DNA of 12,058 nt, from contig CALPQP020000009.1 in the NCBI GenBank assembly GCA_943325745.2, forward strand, positions 1 through 12,058. The letters are read 5' to 3'. The position numbers and the translations under genes are program-made. The notes under the pieces are model-generated. The model had not been told where the DNA came from, ran no database searches, and saw only the letters and a program-made list of their open reading frames with translations. This DNA comes from Gulosibacter massiliensis (GTDB lineage: Bacteria > Actinomycetota > Actinomycetes > Actinomycetales > Microbacteriaceae). Positions 6,071-12,058 of this stretch are shown one piece after another (positions within the stretch are counted from its first letter, which is position 1; each line of letters opens with the position of its first letter).

Positions 6071-7641
6071 GCGTCGAGCGTAATTTCGGCACCCTCCGCG
6101 CGTGACACGCAGGGGTACATAACTCCTAGTTTGTCTTTGTCCGCGTCAGGCATCACGCTATCGAGGTGGCTCGGTCGTCCATCAACGATCCGCGTTTCGC
6201 ACGTGCCACACACCCCTTTGCCACACGACGTATCAATGGCCACTCCCGCTTTCGCGAGCGCGTCGGCAATCGAGACATCCGCGGCGACGTTGACTTTTCG
6301 GCCCGTCGATGCAAGTCGAACAACAAAGGGTTTTGCACCACCTTCGATTTCGCGGAGGACCGGATTGAAGCGCTCGACATGGGCACGACTACGTTCGACC
6401 CGTTGTTCGATTTCAGACATCAGCGTTTCAGGGCCACAACAATAGACATCAGCGGTGGTTGATTCCAACAATCCCGACAGGTCGAACCGACCCGAGGTGT
6501 CAGATTCATGAACGGTGACACGTTTTCCGTATTCGGAAACCACATCGTCGGCGAAGGCCATCCCGTCCTTGTTCTTGCCCAGATACAACAAGCGCCAGTC
6601 TCGTTTTGCAGGAAGCGATTCAATCATGGCGCGGATCGGGGTGATTCCGATTCCGCCGGCAATAAACAAATAGGTTCGAGCCGGGACCAGCGGGAAGTGA
6701 TTGCGTGGGCCGCTGACGGTGATGACAGTTCCCGCTTTGACGTTGTTGTGTATCCAGGTTGAACCACCCTCTGGCCCGTGAGTGTCGAGGACAGCAATGT
6801 CATACCCCGTGCGATCGGTGCTGTCGCCGCAGAGTGAATACTGGCGTTCCATGCCGTTGGGAAGGTGAAGGGTGATGTGCGATCCTGCATCCCACCACGC
6901 GGTTCGCCCACCACCAACCGGGATGAGCCGAATTCCGAGAACGTCCTTCGCTTGACGCGTGACTTTTTGCACGACCATTGTTCGCTTGTCACGACTGTCT
7001 TCATCGGGGTTTTCGAGGACCAGAGCGTCGCGTTCGGCTTGCGCGGCGATTCGCAGCGCAGATACTTTCGCATCAGTCACCGCACGCCGTTCGCGCAGCG
7101 CGATCACGACAAACCGAATCATGAGCGCAATCATGGCCATCGAAATCACAAAGATGGACACTGCCGCGTACCACCATGACCCGACATCGGAGCCCGAAAA
7201 TGCCGCGTGGATGCCGATGGCAAAGAAAACGAAATAGGACGCATAGTGGATTGCTTTCCACAACGCCCGCGGCAACTTGTCCATCACGAGTGAGGTGAGG
7301 TAGACGACAGACATAACCCACATCGCGACGACGCCGACCGCAAGTGCGATATTGATGAGCTCCGTCGCTCCCTCGTACGTCGCGACGCCCGGAATGAAAA
7401 GGTCCGCGGCATCAAATTGGACATAAGGGTCCAGCGTGAGAGAGAGCGTGTGGACGCTTGCAAGTAAAACCGTGAGGGTGCTGAGGTATTTGTGGAGATC
7501 CTTTAACCACGCCGGGTTGTCAAGACCGCGAAAAACTCGGCTCGAAAGCAAGACACCCCACACAAGCGAAAACGACATGAGGCCCCACGCCGTGAGTGCA
7601 CTCACGCGAGAGACGTACCACCAGATGTGTGGATCGTTCAC
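6067..7641 (-). CDS. Transmembrane ferric-reductase-like / FMN-NAD reductase / 2Fe-2S fusion protein
   Basis: This 524-residue electron-transfer protein has three parts. The N-terminal membrane part (about 1-182, five or six helices) carries paired histidines His50/His64 and His132/His144, the spacing expected for two b-type haems across the bilayer. The central part is phthalate-dioxygenase-reductase-like: flavin motif RQYSLCG (266-272), GPRNHFPL (311-318), nucleotide-binding GGIGITP (329-335) and CCGPE (401-405). The C-terminal plant-type ferredoxin has Cys473, Cys478, Cys481 and Cys511. The inferred role is to pass electrons from cytoplasmic NAD(P)H through flavin and Fe-S to haem and out of the cell. 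GTG 7641 overlaps the apbE stop as GTGA, making it the last gene of a four-gene operon. The final acceptor is unknown: ferric iron, or a flavinylated exported protein given the ApbE partner. Confidence 0.9.
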   Translation of the reverse strand: MNDPHIWWYVSRVSALTAWGLMSFSLVWGVLLSSRVFRGLDNPAWLKDLHKYLSTLTVLLASVHTLSLTLDPYVQFDAADLFIPGVATYEGATELINIALAVGVVAMWVMSVVYLTSLVMDKLPRALWKAIHYASYFVFFAIGIHAAFSGSDVGSWWYAAVSIFVISMAMIALMIRFVVIALRERRAVTDAKVSALRIAAQAERDALVLENPDEDSRDKRTMVVQKVTRQAKDVLGIRLIPVGGGRTAWWDAGSHITLHLPNGMERQYSLCGDSTDRTGYDIAVLDTHGPEGGSTWIHNNVKAGTVITVSGPRNHFPLVPARTYLFIAGGIGITPIRAMIESLPAKRDWRLLYLGKNKDGMAFADDVVSEYGKRVTVHESDTSGRFDLSGLLESTTADVYCCGPETLMSEIEQRVERSRAHVERFNPVLREIEGGAKPFVVRLASTGRKVNVAADVSIADALAKAGVAIDTSCGKGVCGTCETRIVDGRPSHLDSVMPDADKDKLGVMYPCVSRAEGAEITLDA

Positions 7642-8606
7642 GAATAGTCCTTCCAGTTGACCGTCTGTGCCGTTGTACCATCACGATAGATGACAAAAGC
7701 CGCCGCCCCGAGGCTCGGCACCCACGTCAGAAAGTCTCGTCGCGTAAATCCAGCCTTCGTGATCACTTCCGCAATTCCTGCTGACACCGCGACAACCGAG
7801 ACCGTGACAACGTTGGACACCATCGATTGGCCAGTGTGAACGTCGATGAGGTGGTTCGCCGTGCGGCCGTCGTTATCCCACGTTCGCTTGAGCGTACTTG
7901 ACGTCGCGACAGCGCCGTCGATCAGGTTGACCCGCGCGATTGATCGTGATTCGACAAAAGGATCTTCAATGTCGATTCGCCAGTGACCGCCGTCTGGCGG
8001 TGTTCCGCCAATTCGAACATCACCACCAATTTCGGCAAGGACCCCCAGGGCGCTTCGTTCTAGCGCCATTGAGGCAAGGAGATCGGCGGCGATTCCTTTA
8101 CCGATACCGCCAGAATCAAGAGTGACACCAATTGGGAGTGTGACGATGTTGTCCTCAATCGTTGTACCCGTCATCTCGACGGGCCAACGCGCACTGGCGG
8201 GTAGAACAGTGATGTTTGAAGGATTCACGCGAGATGCCGCATAGCCCTCTGCCAACAGTTTGGGCAATATTGTAGGGTCGTACTCGCCGTCGGTGACAGC
8301 GCGGGCCGCCAACATCTCGCTCACGAGTTTCGCGGTCAACGGATTAACGGTGACTGGAGCGCCTTCAGCATTATTTAGCCTCGTGATGTCTGATTCAGGC
8401 AAGAATCGACTCCACAGGGACTGCAAAAAGTCGGCGTTCCGGACGAGGTCATCGAGCATATCCTCCGTGCCACCAACAAGGACAAGATTGGCTACGGTCC
8501 CCATCGTGAAAAATGTGCGTGTGACGGTGTGTGCCCCGGCTTCACCTTGAGCGGCCCGAATGGCGTCAGCAGCAATCGAGGAGTGTGGCCGTTTACTTAG
8601 AGCCAC
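7638..8606 (-). CDS. apbE: FAD:protein FMN transferase (ApbE family)
   Basis: ApbE enzymes split FAD and attach FMN covalently to Thr or Ser of extracytoplasmic redox proteins. The 322 residues show the family motifs: FFTMGT (32-37), SRFLPESDITRLN (66-78), LDSGGIGKGIAAD (163-175), AEIGGDVRIGG (191-201), ATSSTLKRTW (234-243) and HLIDVHTGQ (252-260). In the C-terminal metal-binding segment the usual ADA-x-x-T appears as AEVIT (279-283), so Glu replaces Asp while Thr283 is kept. No clear signal peptide or lipobox is visible at the N-terminus, unlike many ApbE lipoproteins, so its compartment is unclear. GTG 8606 overlaps the upstream gene by 14 nt, and the stop overlaps the reductase start. Its flavin acceptor is not identified in this window. 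Confidence 0.92.
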   Translation of the reverse strand: MALSKRPHSSIAADAIRAAQGEAGAHTVTRTFFTMGTVANLVLVGGTEDMLDDLVRNADFLQSLWSRFLPESDITRLNNAEGAPVTVNPLTAKLVSEMLAARAVTDGEYDPTILPKLLAEGYAASRVNPSNITVLPASARWPVEMTGTTIEDNIVTLPIGVTLDSGGIGKGIAADLLASMALERSALGVLAEIGGDVRIGGTPPDGGHWRIDIEDPFVESRSIARVNLIDGAVATSSTLKRTWDNDGRTANHLIDVHTGQSMVSNVVTVSVVAVSAGIAEVITKAGFTRRDFLTWVPSLGAAAFVIYRDGTTAQTVNWKDYS

Positions 8607-8916
8607 TAGAACTGCCGTGACTAGTTGGCTTCGGCTTCTTTTGCGGGACAGGTGCCGCTTTCACTGGTGCGGCAGGAGCCGGTGTCACAACGGCTGGCGT
8701 CGTCGGTTTCTTTTTCTTCTTCTTCTTCGCGACGGTGGCGGTCGGCGTTGGGGCGGCGACGTTTGATGGAGCGACCGTCGATGCGGATTCCGCCGCTTCT
8801 GCCAGCGCCGTAGCTTCCTGAGCTTGAGCCTGAAGCCCTGCGACTCCCGCGAACATTGCTCCCGCGGTGGTAACAGTTACGAGGATTCGTGCCTTAGTAG
8901 CAATAAAGTGAGCCAT
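8593..8916 (-). CDS. Exported Ala/Pro/Lys-rich low-complexity protein
   Basis: This 107-residue protein has a typical signal peptide: basic start (MAHFIATKAR), hydrophobic core (about 11-29) and a likely cleavage near LQAQAQ-EA. The mature part is entirely low complexity: an Ala-rich stretch, a run of seven lysines (64-70), Pro/Ala/Lys repeats and a SHGSSSGSK end. It carries strong positive charge and no negative charge after residue 43. No domain is recognisable. It resembles the signal-plus-linker part of FMN-binding proteins but ends before any FMN_bind domain. The ATG shares one base with the stop of the acidic protein gene (TAATG), and the apbE start lies inside its 3' end, so all are co-translated. 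The lysine run is encoded by a homopolymer-like tract prone to slippage. Confidence 0.8.
   Translation of the reverse strand: MAHFIATKARILVTVTTAGAMFAGVAGLQAQAQEATALAEAAESASTVAPSNVAAPTPTATVAKKKKKKKPTTPAVVTPAPAAPVKAAPVPQKKPKPTSHGSSSGSK
8707..8727 (-). repeat. Poly-lysine codon tract
   Basis: Seven consecutive Lys codons, mainly AAG with an AAA. On the plus strand this reads as a TTC/TTT-rich run. Such tracts can change length by slippage and can also cause ribosome slippage. Confidence 0.8.
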
Positions 8917-9506
8917 TAGTCGTCGTCCCCTTCGTCCTCGTCACGATCATCGTCCTCGTCACGATCATCGTCTTCGTCCTCGTCCTCGTCCTCGTCCTCG
9001 TCACGATCATCGTCTTCGTCCTCGCCATACGAGCCACCGGTCGAACCCGAACTCGTGCCGTGTGAAGTTCCCGAATTCGTTCCGTTCGACGCTCCAGAGT
9101 TGTTACCTGAGTTTGATCCCGAATTCGATCCTGACGACCCTCCGGTTGAGCCTGAACTCGTGCCGTGAGAAGTTCCCGAGTTTGTTCCCCACGACGCTTC
9201 CGTTGTTCCGGGGTCCTGAGAAGTGATCGACCCGTCCGTTGCGCCGTCGATCACGACTTGAGCGAGCGAGGTGTCGGGCACTGGAACCAATCCAGAAGCC
9301 GTAATCTGGGGCGAGCCCGGGGATGCGACTGGTCCAAAAGGGTTAGCTGCTCCTGCTAACGGGCCTGAAACCGCGTTGGTGGTGTCAGCGAGGAGTCCCG
9401 AAACGTCGTCGATATCGATCGCTCCGGAGTTCACCGCTACAGTGCCGAGTCCGACACCAGTGGTTGCGGTCATGCCGAGAAGGAGGAGGGGGCCTTGTAT
9501 GTTCAT
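8916..9506 (-). CDS. Exported Ser/Gly-repeat protein with polyacidic tail
   Basis: No family is recognised. From ATG 9506 (GAGG just upstream) it has 196 residues. An N-terminal hydrophobic segment (about 5-28, GPLLLLGMTATTGVGLGTVAV) lacks the basic residues of a classical signal peptide but probably targets the membrane. An Ala/Pro/Gly region (30-105) follows, then a Ser/Gly/Asn/Thr linker (106-160) holding two identical 16-residue repeats starting NSGTSHGTSSG, then a tail of Asp, Glu and a few Arg (161-196). An upstream TTG at 9566 is in frame but has no support. It is the first gene of the apbE-reductase operon and divergent from the response regulator. The tail could bind cations such as calcium or ferric iron, or the polycationic product of the next gene. 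A DGAT at 87-90 recalls flavinylation sites but lacks the preceding Ser/Thr. Confidence 0.8.
   Translation of the reverse strand: MNIQGPLLLLGMTATTGVGLGTVAVNSGAIDIDDVSGLLADTTNAVSGPLAGAANPFGPVASPGSPQITASGLVPVPDTSLAQVVIDGATDGSITSQDPGTTEASWGTNSGTSHGTSSGSTGGSSGSNSGSNSGNNSGASNGTNSGTSHGTSSGSTGGSYGEDEDDDRDEDEDEDEDEDDDRDEDDDRDEDEGDDD
8919..9026 (-). repeat. Asp/Glu-rich codon repeat (acidic tail)
   Basis: Degenerate repeats of GAC/GAG/GAT codons with recurrent DDDRDED units encode the 36-residue tail. The same DNA word (CACGATCATCGTC on the plus strand) occurs three times, so array length is likely to vary between strains. Confidence 0.85.
9030..9182 (-). repeat. Two 48-bp Ser/Gly/Thr coding repeats with spacer
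   Basis: Copies at 9030-9077 and 9135-9182 encode the same 16 residues (NSGTSHGTSSGSTGGS) with several synonymous differences, separated by a 57-bp Ser/Gly/Asn-rich spacer. Protein identity with silent divergence suggests selection on the peptide or an older duplication. Confidence 0.85.
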
Positions 9507-9618
9507 GTCCTCAGTTTCTCGTCTTGGTGAGGGGCGAACAACGTACTTTAGTAAAGAAACGTCCAAGGTTTTCGTGGGGTACAGTCACAAGTGCTCTGAA
9601 TCGTGGCACTCTCTAAGC
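9507..9618. promoter_or_regulatory. Shared divergent control region of redox operon and two-component system
   Basis: This 112-bp spacer separates the leftward acidic-protein operon from the rightward response regulator and must hold both promoters. The palindrome CTTTA-G-TAAAG (9546-9556) lies in the middle and is a candidate operator. A weak rightward promoter could be TTGGTG (9524-9529) with TTTAGT (9547-9552) at 17-bp spacing; the -10 overlaps the palindrome. No convincing leftward promoter was found. The regulator ATG has no Shine-Dalgarno. Confidence 0.4.
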
Positions 9619-10287
9619 ATGACGATTTTGCTGGTAGAAGACGATCGAGCGATTGCGGACGCGCTCGTCGACGGGCTACGCGACAACGGATACAAGGTGA
9701 CACACGTGGTTCTCGGTAGTGAGGCCATCGAAAAAGTTCGAGGTGGCGGAATCACCACCGTGATTCTCGACCTCGGGCTCCCGGACATGGACGGAACCGA
9801 AGTGTGCCGCCAGATTCGAACCTTCTCACATGTGCCCATCATCGTGGCGAGTGCTCGCGAAACCGAAATGGATCGGGTAACGGTACTCGACATGGGTGCA
9901 GACGACTATGTGGTCAAGCCCTTCGGTATCAAAGAGCTCGTCGCGCGGATTCACGCGGTGATGCGACGCGCCAGCGGAACAGTTGCACCGGTAACACACA
10001 TCGAGGTCGGCGCTCTCGTCATCGACACCAAATCTCGAACTGTGAGCGTTGGCGAGAAATCCATCGCTTTCACCCCGAAAGAGTTTGACCTGCTTGCTTA
10101 TCTTGCGCGAGAACCCGGCACGGTGTTTCGTCGAGCCGATATTCTGCGTGACGTGTGGCAGACGACGTGGTACGGGACGACGAAAACGTTGGACGCTCAT
10201 GTCGCAAGCATTCGCAAAAAACTCGGTAATGCCGAATGGGTCGATTCCGTGCGTGGCGTCGGCTTTACGTTGAGGGTTGTGTCGTGA
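9619..10287 (+). CDS. OmpR/PhoB-family response regulator
   Basis: This 222-residue transcription regulator has an N-terminal receiver (1-115) with acidic pocket Asp8/Asp9, phosphoacceptor Asp51 in ILDLGLPDMDG, Ser78 at the switch position and Lys100 in YVVKPF. It is followed by a C-terminal winged-helix DNA-binding domain (about 125-222) with TPKEFDLLAYL, the recognition helix segment TKTLDAHVASIRKKL and the terminal RGVGFTL wing. ATG 9619 directly precedes the receiver fold (MTILLVEDD); the frame is open far upstream, which is a shadow of the acidic protein gene. The kinase gene overlaps it by GTGA. Divergence from the redox operon suggests that operon as a target, but this is inference. 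It cannot be assigned to a named system from sequence alone. Confidence 0.93.
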   Translation: MTILLVEDDRAIADALVDGLRDNGYKVTHVVLGSEAIEKVRGGGITTVILDLGLPDMDGTEVCRQIRTFSHVPIIVASARETEMDRVTVLDMGADDYVVKPFGIKELVARIHAVMRRASGTVAPVTHIEVGALVIDTKSRTVSVGEKSIAFTPKEFDLLAYLAREPGTVFRRADILRDVWQTTWYGTTKTLDAHVASIRKKLGNAEWVDSVRGVGFTLRVVS

Positions 10288-11672
10288 GGCGCATCTTTCT
10301 CGCGTCAATCGTCGGTGTCAGTTGCGTGCTTCTTGTCGCCCAGGGCGCGGCTGTCGTTGGATACGTCTCTGCGTCGGAACAAGAGCGCATCATCACCGAA
10401 TACCAACGGGATGCATTTATTCTGGGGGGTCGAGTAGAGACACTCCTCGAAACGCCTGCTCGCGTCGACCCTACGCTCGCAGTATTGGTCAACAAGTATG
10501 CTGCTGCTGGAAACACTCAGGTGATTGTGGTTGATTCCGCGGGTATCGGTGTGCTCACGAGCGATCCGACCGAGCTTGCGCTGGGGATTGATTACTCGAA
10601 TCGCCCAGAGATAGCGAGTGCGCTCGTGGGAAATGTCACGTCGGGTGAGCGTTGGTCGGACACCCTCCAGTCCAATCTTGTCTACGTTTCTGTGCCAATC
10701 ATCAACGGTTCGTCCATCTACGGTGCGGTGCGACTGTCCTTCCTCCACGGCGAAATCGATCGCGCGATCGCGGACAAGACCGCCATCTTGTGGTGGGTGG
10801 CCGGCGGGTCTCTTCTGCTCGCCGCCGTGATGTCCTTTATCGTGTCGGGGTTGGTCACTCGCCCGCTGCGACGCGTTGAGTCCCAAGTGAACGCGCTGGC
10901 TCTCGGTGACTTTTCGGGTCGACTTCCCGAGGACTCTGGCCCGCATGAGATTCGATCTCTGGCGGTTGCGTTCAATTCCATGGCGACAAAACTGGATTCG
11001 CTGATCCGACAGCAACGCGCCTTTGCGTCCGATGCCTCTCATCAGTTGCGCACACCGCTCACGGCCCTGTTGATGCGAATCGAACGGACGCGCGAAGCAC
11101 TTTTGCTCGACCCCATTGCCGCTGACGAGCGTCTGGGTGACGCAGAGGTGGAAGTCGAACGACTCACATCCATTGTGGAGGGACTTCTTGCTATCGCTCG
11201 ATCAGAGGGTGGTTCTCACGACGTTGTGCAAGTCGACCTCGCAGTCTTGGCTCAGGACCGCGTCGAAAATTGGAGGGCGCTTGCCGAAGAGCGCGACGTC
11301 ACCATTGCGTTCGATGGCCCCCCGCATGCCGTCGGGTCCGCGCTGTCCAGCGCACCGGAACAGATCGTCGACAATCTCGTGGACAACGCGATTGGTCATT
11401 CCCCCAAGGGGACCGCTGTCGTGGTTCGGGTTCGCGAACTCACGGACGAAATCGAATTGGCCGTCATCGATGCCGGTACCGGGATGACCGTGGATCAATG
11501 CAATCGCGCCTTCGACCGCTTCTGGCGTGCGGACTCAACCAAGGACGGAAGTGGTCTTGGTCTCGCAATCGTCAAACACCTTGTTGAACTGAGCGGCGGG
11601 ACGGCAACACTGGCACCGGGTCGAGGCGGATTAGGAGTTGTGGCCACTGTTCGACTACCGCGGGTGAAGTAG
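10284..11672 (+). CDS. HAMP-domain sensor histidine kinase
   Basis: From GTG 10284 it has 462 residues and is the cognate partner of the preceding regulator (GTGA overlap). It has transmembrane helix 1 (about 3-27), an extracytoplasmic sensor region (about 28-167, with VIVVDSAGIGVLTS and YVSVPIINGSSIYGAVRLSF resembling a Cache/PAS-like fold), transmembrane helix 2 (about 168-192) and HAMP (about 190-243). The kinase part has phosphoacceptor His253 in DASHQLRTPLT, N-box NLVDNAIGHSP (364-374), G1 box DAGTGM (396-401), F-box FDRFWRAD (410-417) and G2 box GSGLGLAIVKH (422-432). All catalytic motifs are intact. The ligand is unknown; the neighbouring electron-transfer operon makes a redox, metal or envelope signal plausible. 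Confidence 0.93.
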   Translation: MRRIFLASIVGVSCVLLVAQGAAVVGYVSASEQERIITEYQRDAFILGGRVETLLETPARVDPTLAVLVNKYAAAGNTQVIVVDSAGIGVLTSDPTELALGIDYSNRPEIASALVGNVTSGERWSDTLQSNLVYVSVPIINGSSIYGAVRLSFLHGEIDRAIADKTAILWWVAGGSLLLAAVMSFIVSGLVTRPLRRVESQVNALALGDFSGRLPEDSGPHEIRSLAVAFNSMATKLDSLIRQQRAFASDASHQLRTPLTALLMRIERTREALLLDPIAADERLGDAEVEVERLTSIVEGLLAIARSEGGSHDVVQVDLAVLAQDRVENWRALAEERDVTIAFDGPPHAVGSALSSAPEQIVDNLVDNAIGHSPKGTAVVVRVRELTDEIELAVIDAGTGMTVDQCNRAFDRFWRADSTKDGSGLGLAIVKHLVELSGGTATLAPGRGGLGVVATVRLPRVK

Positions 11673-11686
11673 CCACCGTCCTAGCG

Positions 11687-11699
11687 GCGGGTTGCCCGC
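11687..11699 (+). terminator. Weak GC hairpin after histidine kinase
   Basis: GCGGG-TTG-CCCGC forms a 5-bp stem 14 nt after the kinase stop, between convergent genes. There is no T-run, so it is only a possible terminator. Confidence 0.3.
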
Positions 11700-11717
11700 G
11701 TCGACGACGAGCCACCG

Positions 11718-12058
11718 CTACGCCGCACTGTTTACGGCAGGGGTTTTGGGTGGACGATCGCGTCCCGCAAGATACGACCCGACAACAACAAGCGGTAGTC
11801 CAATCAAAATTCCGGTGGTGAGCGGTTCGTTCAAGAAAACAATGCCCAAGACCGATGCGACCAACAGGTTGAGGTAGGTGATGAGTGTCGCGCGACGCGG
11901 GCCAACGTGCTTGATCAGCTCAAAAAACAAGACGAACGCAATAGCGGAACTGACAGCGCCAAGCACGAATATCGAGATCCAGCCGCTAATCTCTGGGCCC
12001 TTCGCAATATCCGCTGGAAGGGAAAACATTGCAAACGGGGCATAAATGACGGACACCA
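11718..12058 (-). CDS. EamA/DMT-superfamily transporter, C-terminal part (cut by window edge)
   Basis: Only the last 112 or so residues are visible; the frame continues past the right edge, so the apparent GTG at 12056 is internal. The segment has four hydrophobic helices and typical features of the second EamA repeat: YAPFAMFSLPA, then GWISIFVLGAVSSAIAFVLF, then GPRRATLITYLNLLVASVLG, and the hallmark FLNEPLTTGILIG before a final helix. It ends in a basic, Pro-rich tail (GRDRPPKTPAV). DMT transporters of this type move amino acids, metabolites or drugs across the inner membrane; the substrate cannot be told. It is convergent with the histidine kinase and separated from it by 45 nt. Confidence 0.88.
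   Translation of the reverse strand, partial: VSVIYAPFAMFSLPADIAKGPEISGWISIFVLGAVSSAIAFVLFFELIKHVGPRRATLITYLNLLVASVLGIVFLNEPLTTGILIGLPLVVVGSYLAGRDRPPKTPAVNSAA

Noticed and set aside
8919..9182. Possible CRISPR or other spaced repeat array
   Set aside because: Repeats are in frame, degenerate and encode Ser/Gly and Asp/Glu peptides; no uniform repeat-spacer structure.
9271..9618. N-terminal extension of the response regulator
   Set aside because: The extension lies antisense to the acidic protein gene and has no receiver similarity; ATG 9619 begins exactly at the receiver fold.
10305..11042. 245-residue minus-strand ORF opposite the histidine kinase
   Set aside because: Arg/His-rich antisense frame over a gene with all kinase motifs.

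Overview
The window looks like chromosomal DNA from an actinobacterium, most likely a moderate-GC member of Microbacteriaceae. The genus cannot be fixed from sequence alone. The left half carries the conserved actinobacterial cell-division neighbourhood: two PASTA Ser/Thr kinases, pabA/trpG, a class E sortase, crgA, a rhomboid protease and ppiA. In Mycobacterium tuberculosis the matching block (rodA-pbpA-pknA-pknB, trpG, crgA, ppiA) lies close to dnaA, so this window is probably near the replication origin. Tight gene packing, many 4-nt stop/start overlaps and several genes without a clear Shine-Dalgarno sequence fit a streamlined actinobacterial genome.

Layout. Positions 1-2462 (+): the 3' part of a PknA-like kinase (membrane anchor, PASTA, Ig-like domain), then a complete PknB with three PASTA repeats. 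Positions 2467-4298 (-): a sortase, a 52-residue membrane protein and pabA. The sortase is preceded by a truncated second copy of its own C-terminal end (4101-4298), a likely remnant of a tandem duplication. Positions 4310-4620: crgA (+) with a probable leaderless promoter lying at the edge of that remnant. After crgA comes a short spacer with two perfect hairpins and three near-consensus DnaA boxes. Positions 4627-5702 (-): ppiA and rhomboid, translationally coupled. Positions 5777-6070 (+): a 97-residue single-pass membrane protein.

Positions 6067-9506 (-) form the most distinctive part, a four-gene operon in which every junction overlaps. In transcription order it holds an exported Ser/Gly-repeat protein with a polyacidic tail, an exported Ala/Pro/Lys-rich polycationic protein, an ApbE-type FMN transferase, and a membrane electron-transfer protein. 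The last is a di-haem ferric-reductase-like domain fused to an FMN/NAD reductase and a plant-type 2Fe-2S domain. ApbE plus a transmembrane reductase normally implies export of electrons to a covalently flavinylated extracytoplasmic protein. No FMN_bind domain is encoded here; the place where one would be expected holds the two oppositely charged low-complexity proteins. This is the best candidate for an undescribed system.

Positions 9619-11672 (+): a divergent OmpR-type response regulator and its HAMP-containing histidine kinase, which share a 112-bp intergenic region with the redox operon and plausibly control it. Positions 11718-12058 (-): the C-terminal half of an EamA/DMT-family transporter, cut by the window edge. 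No rRNA, tRNA, CRISPR or insertion sequence was seen.
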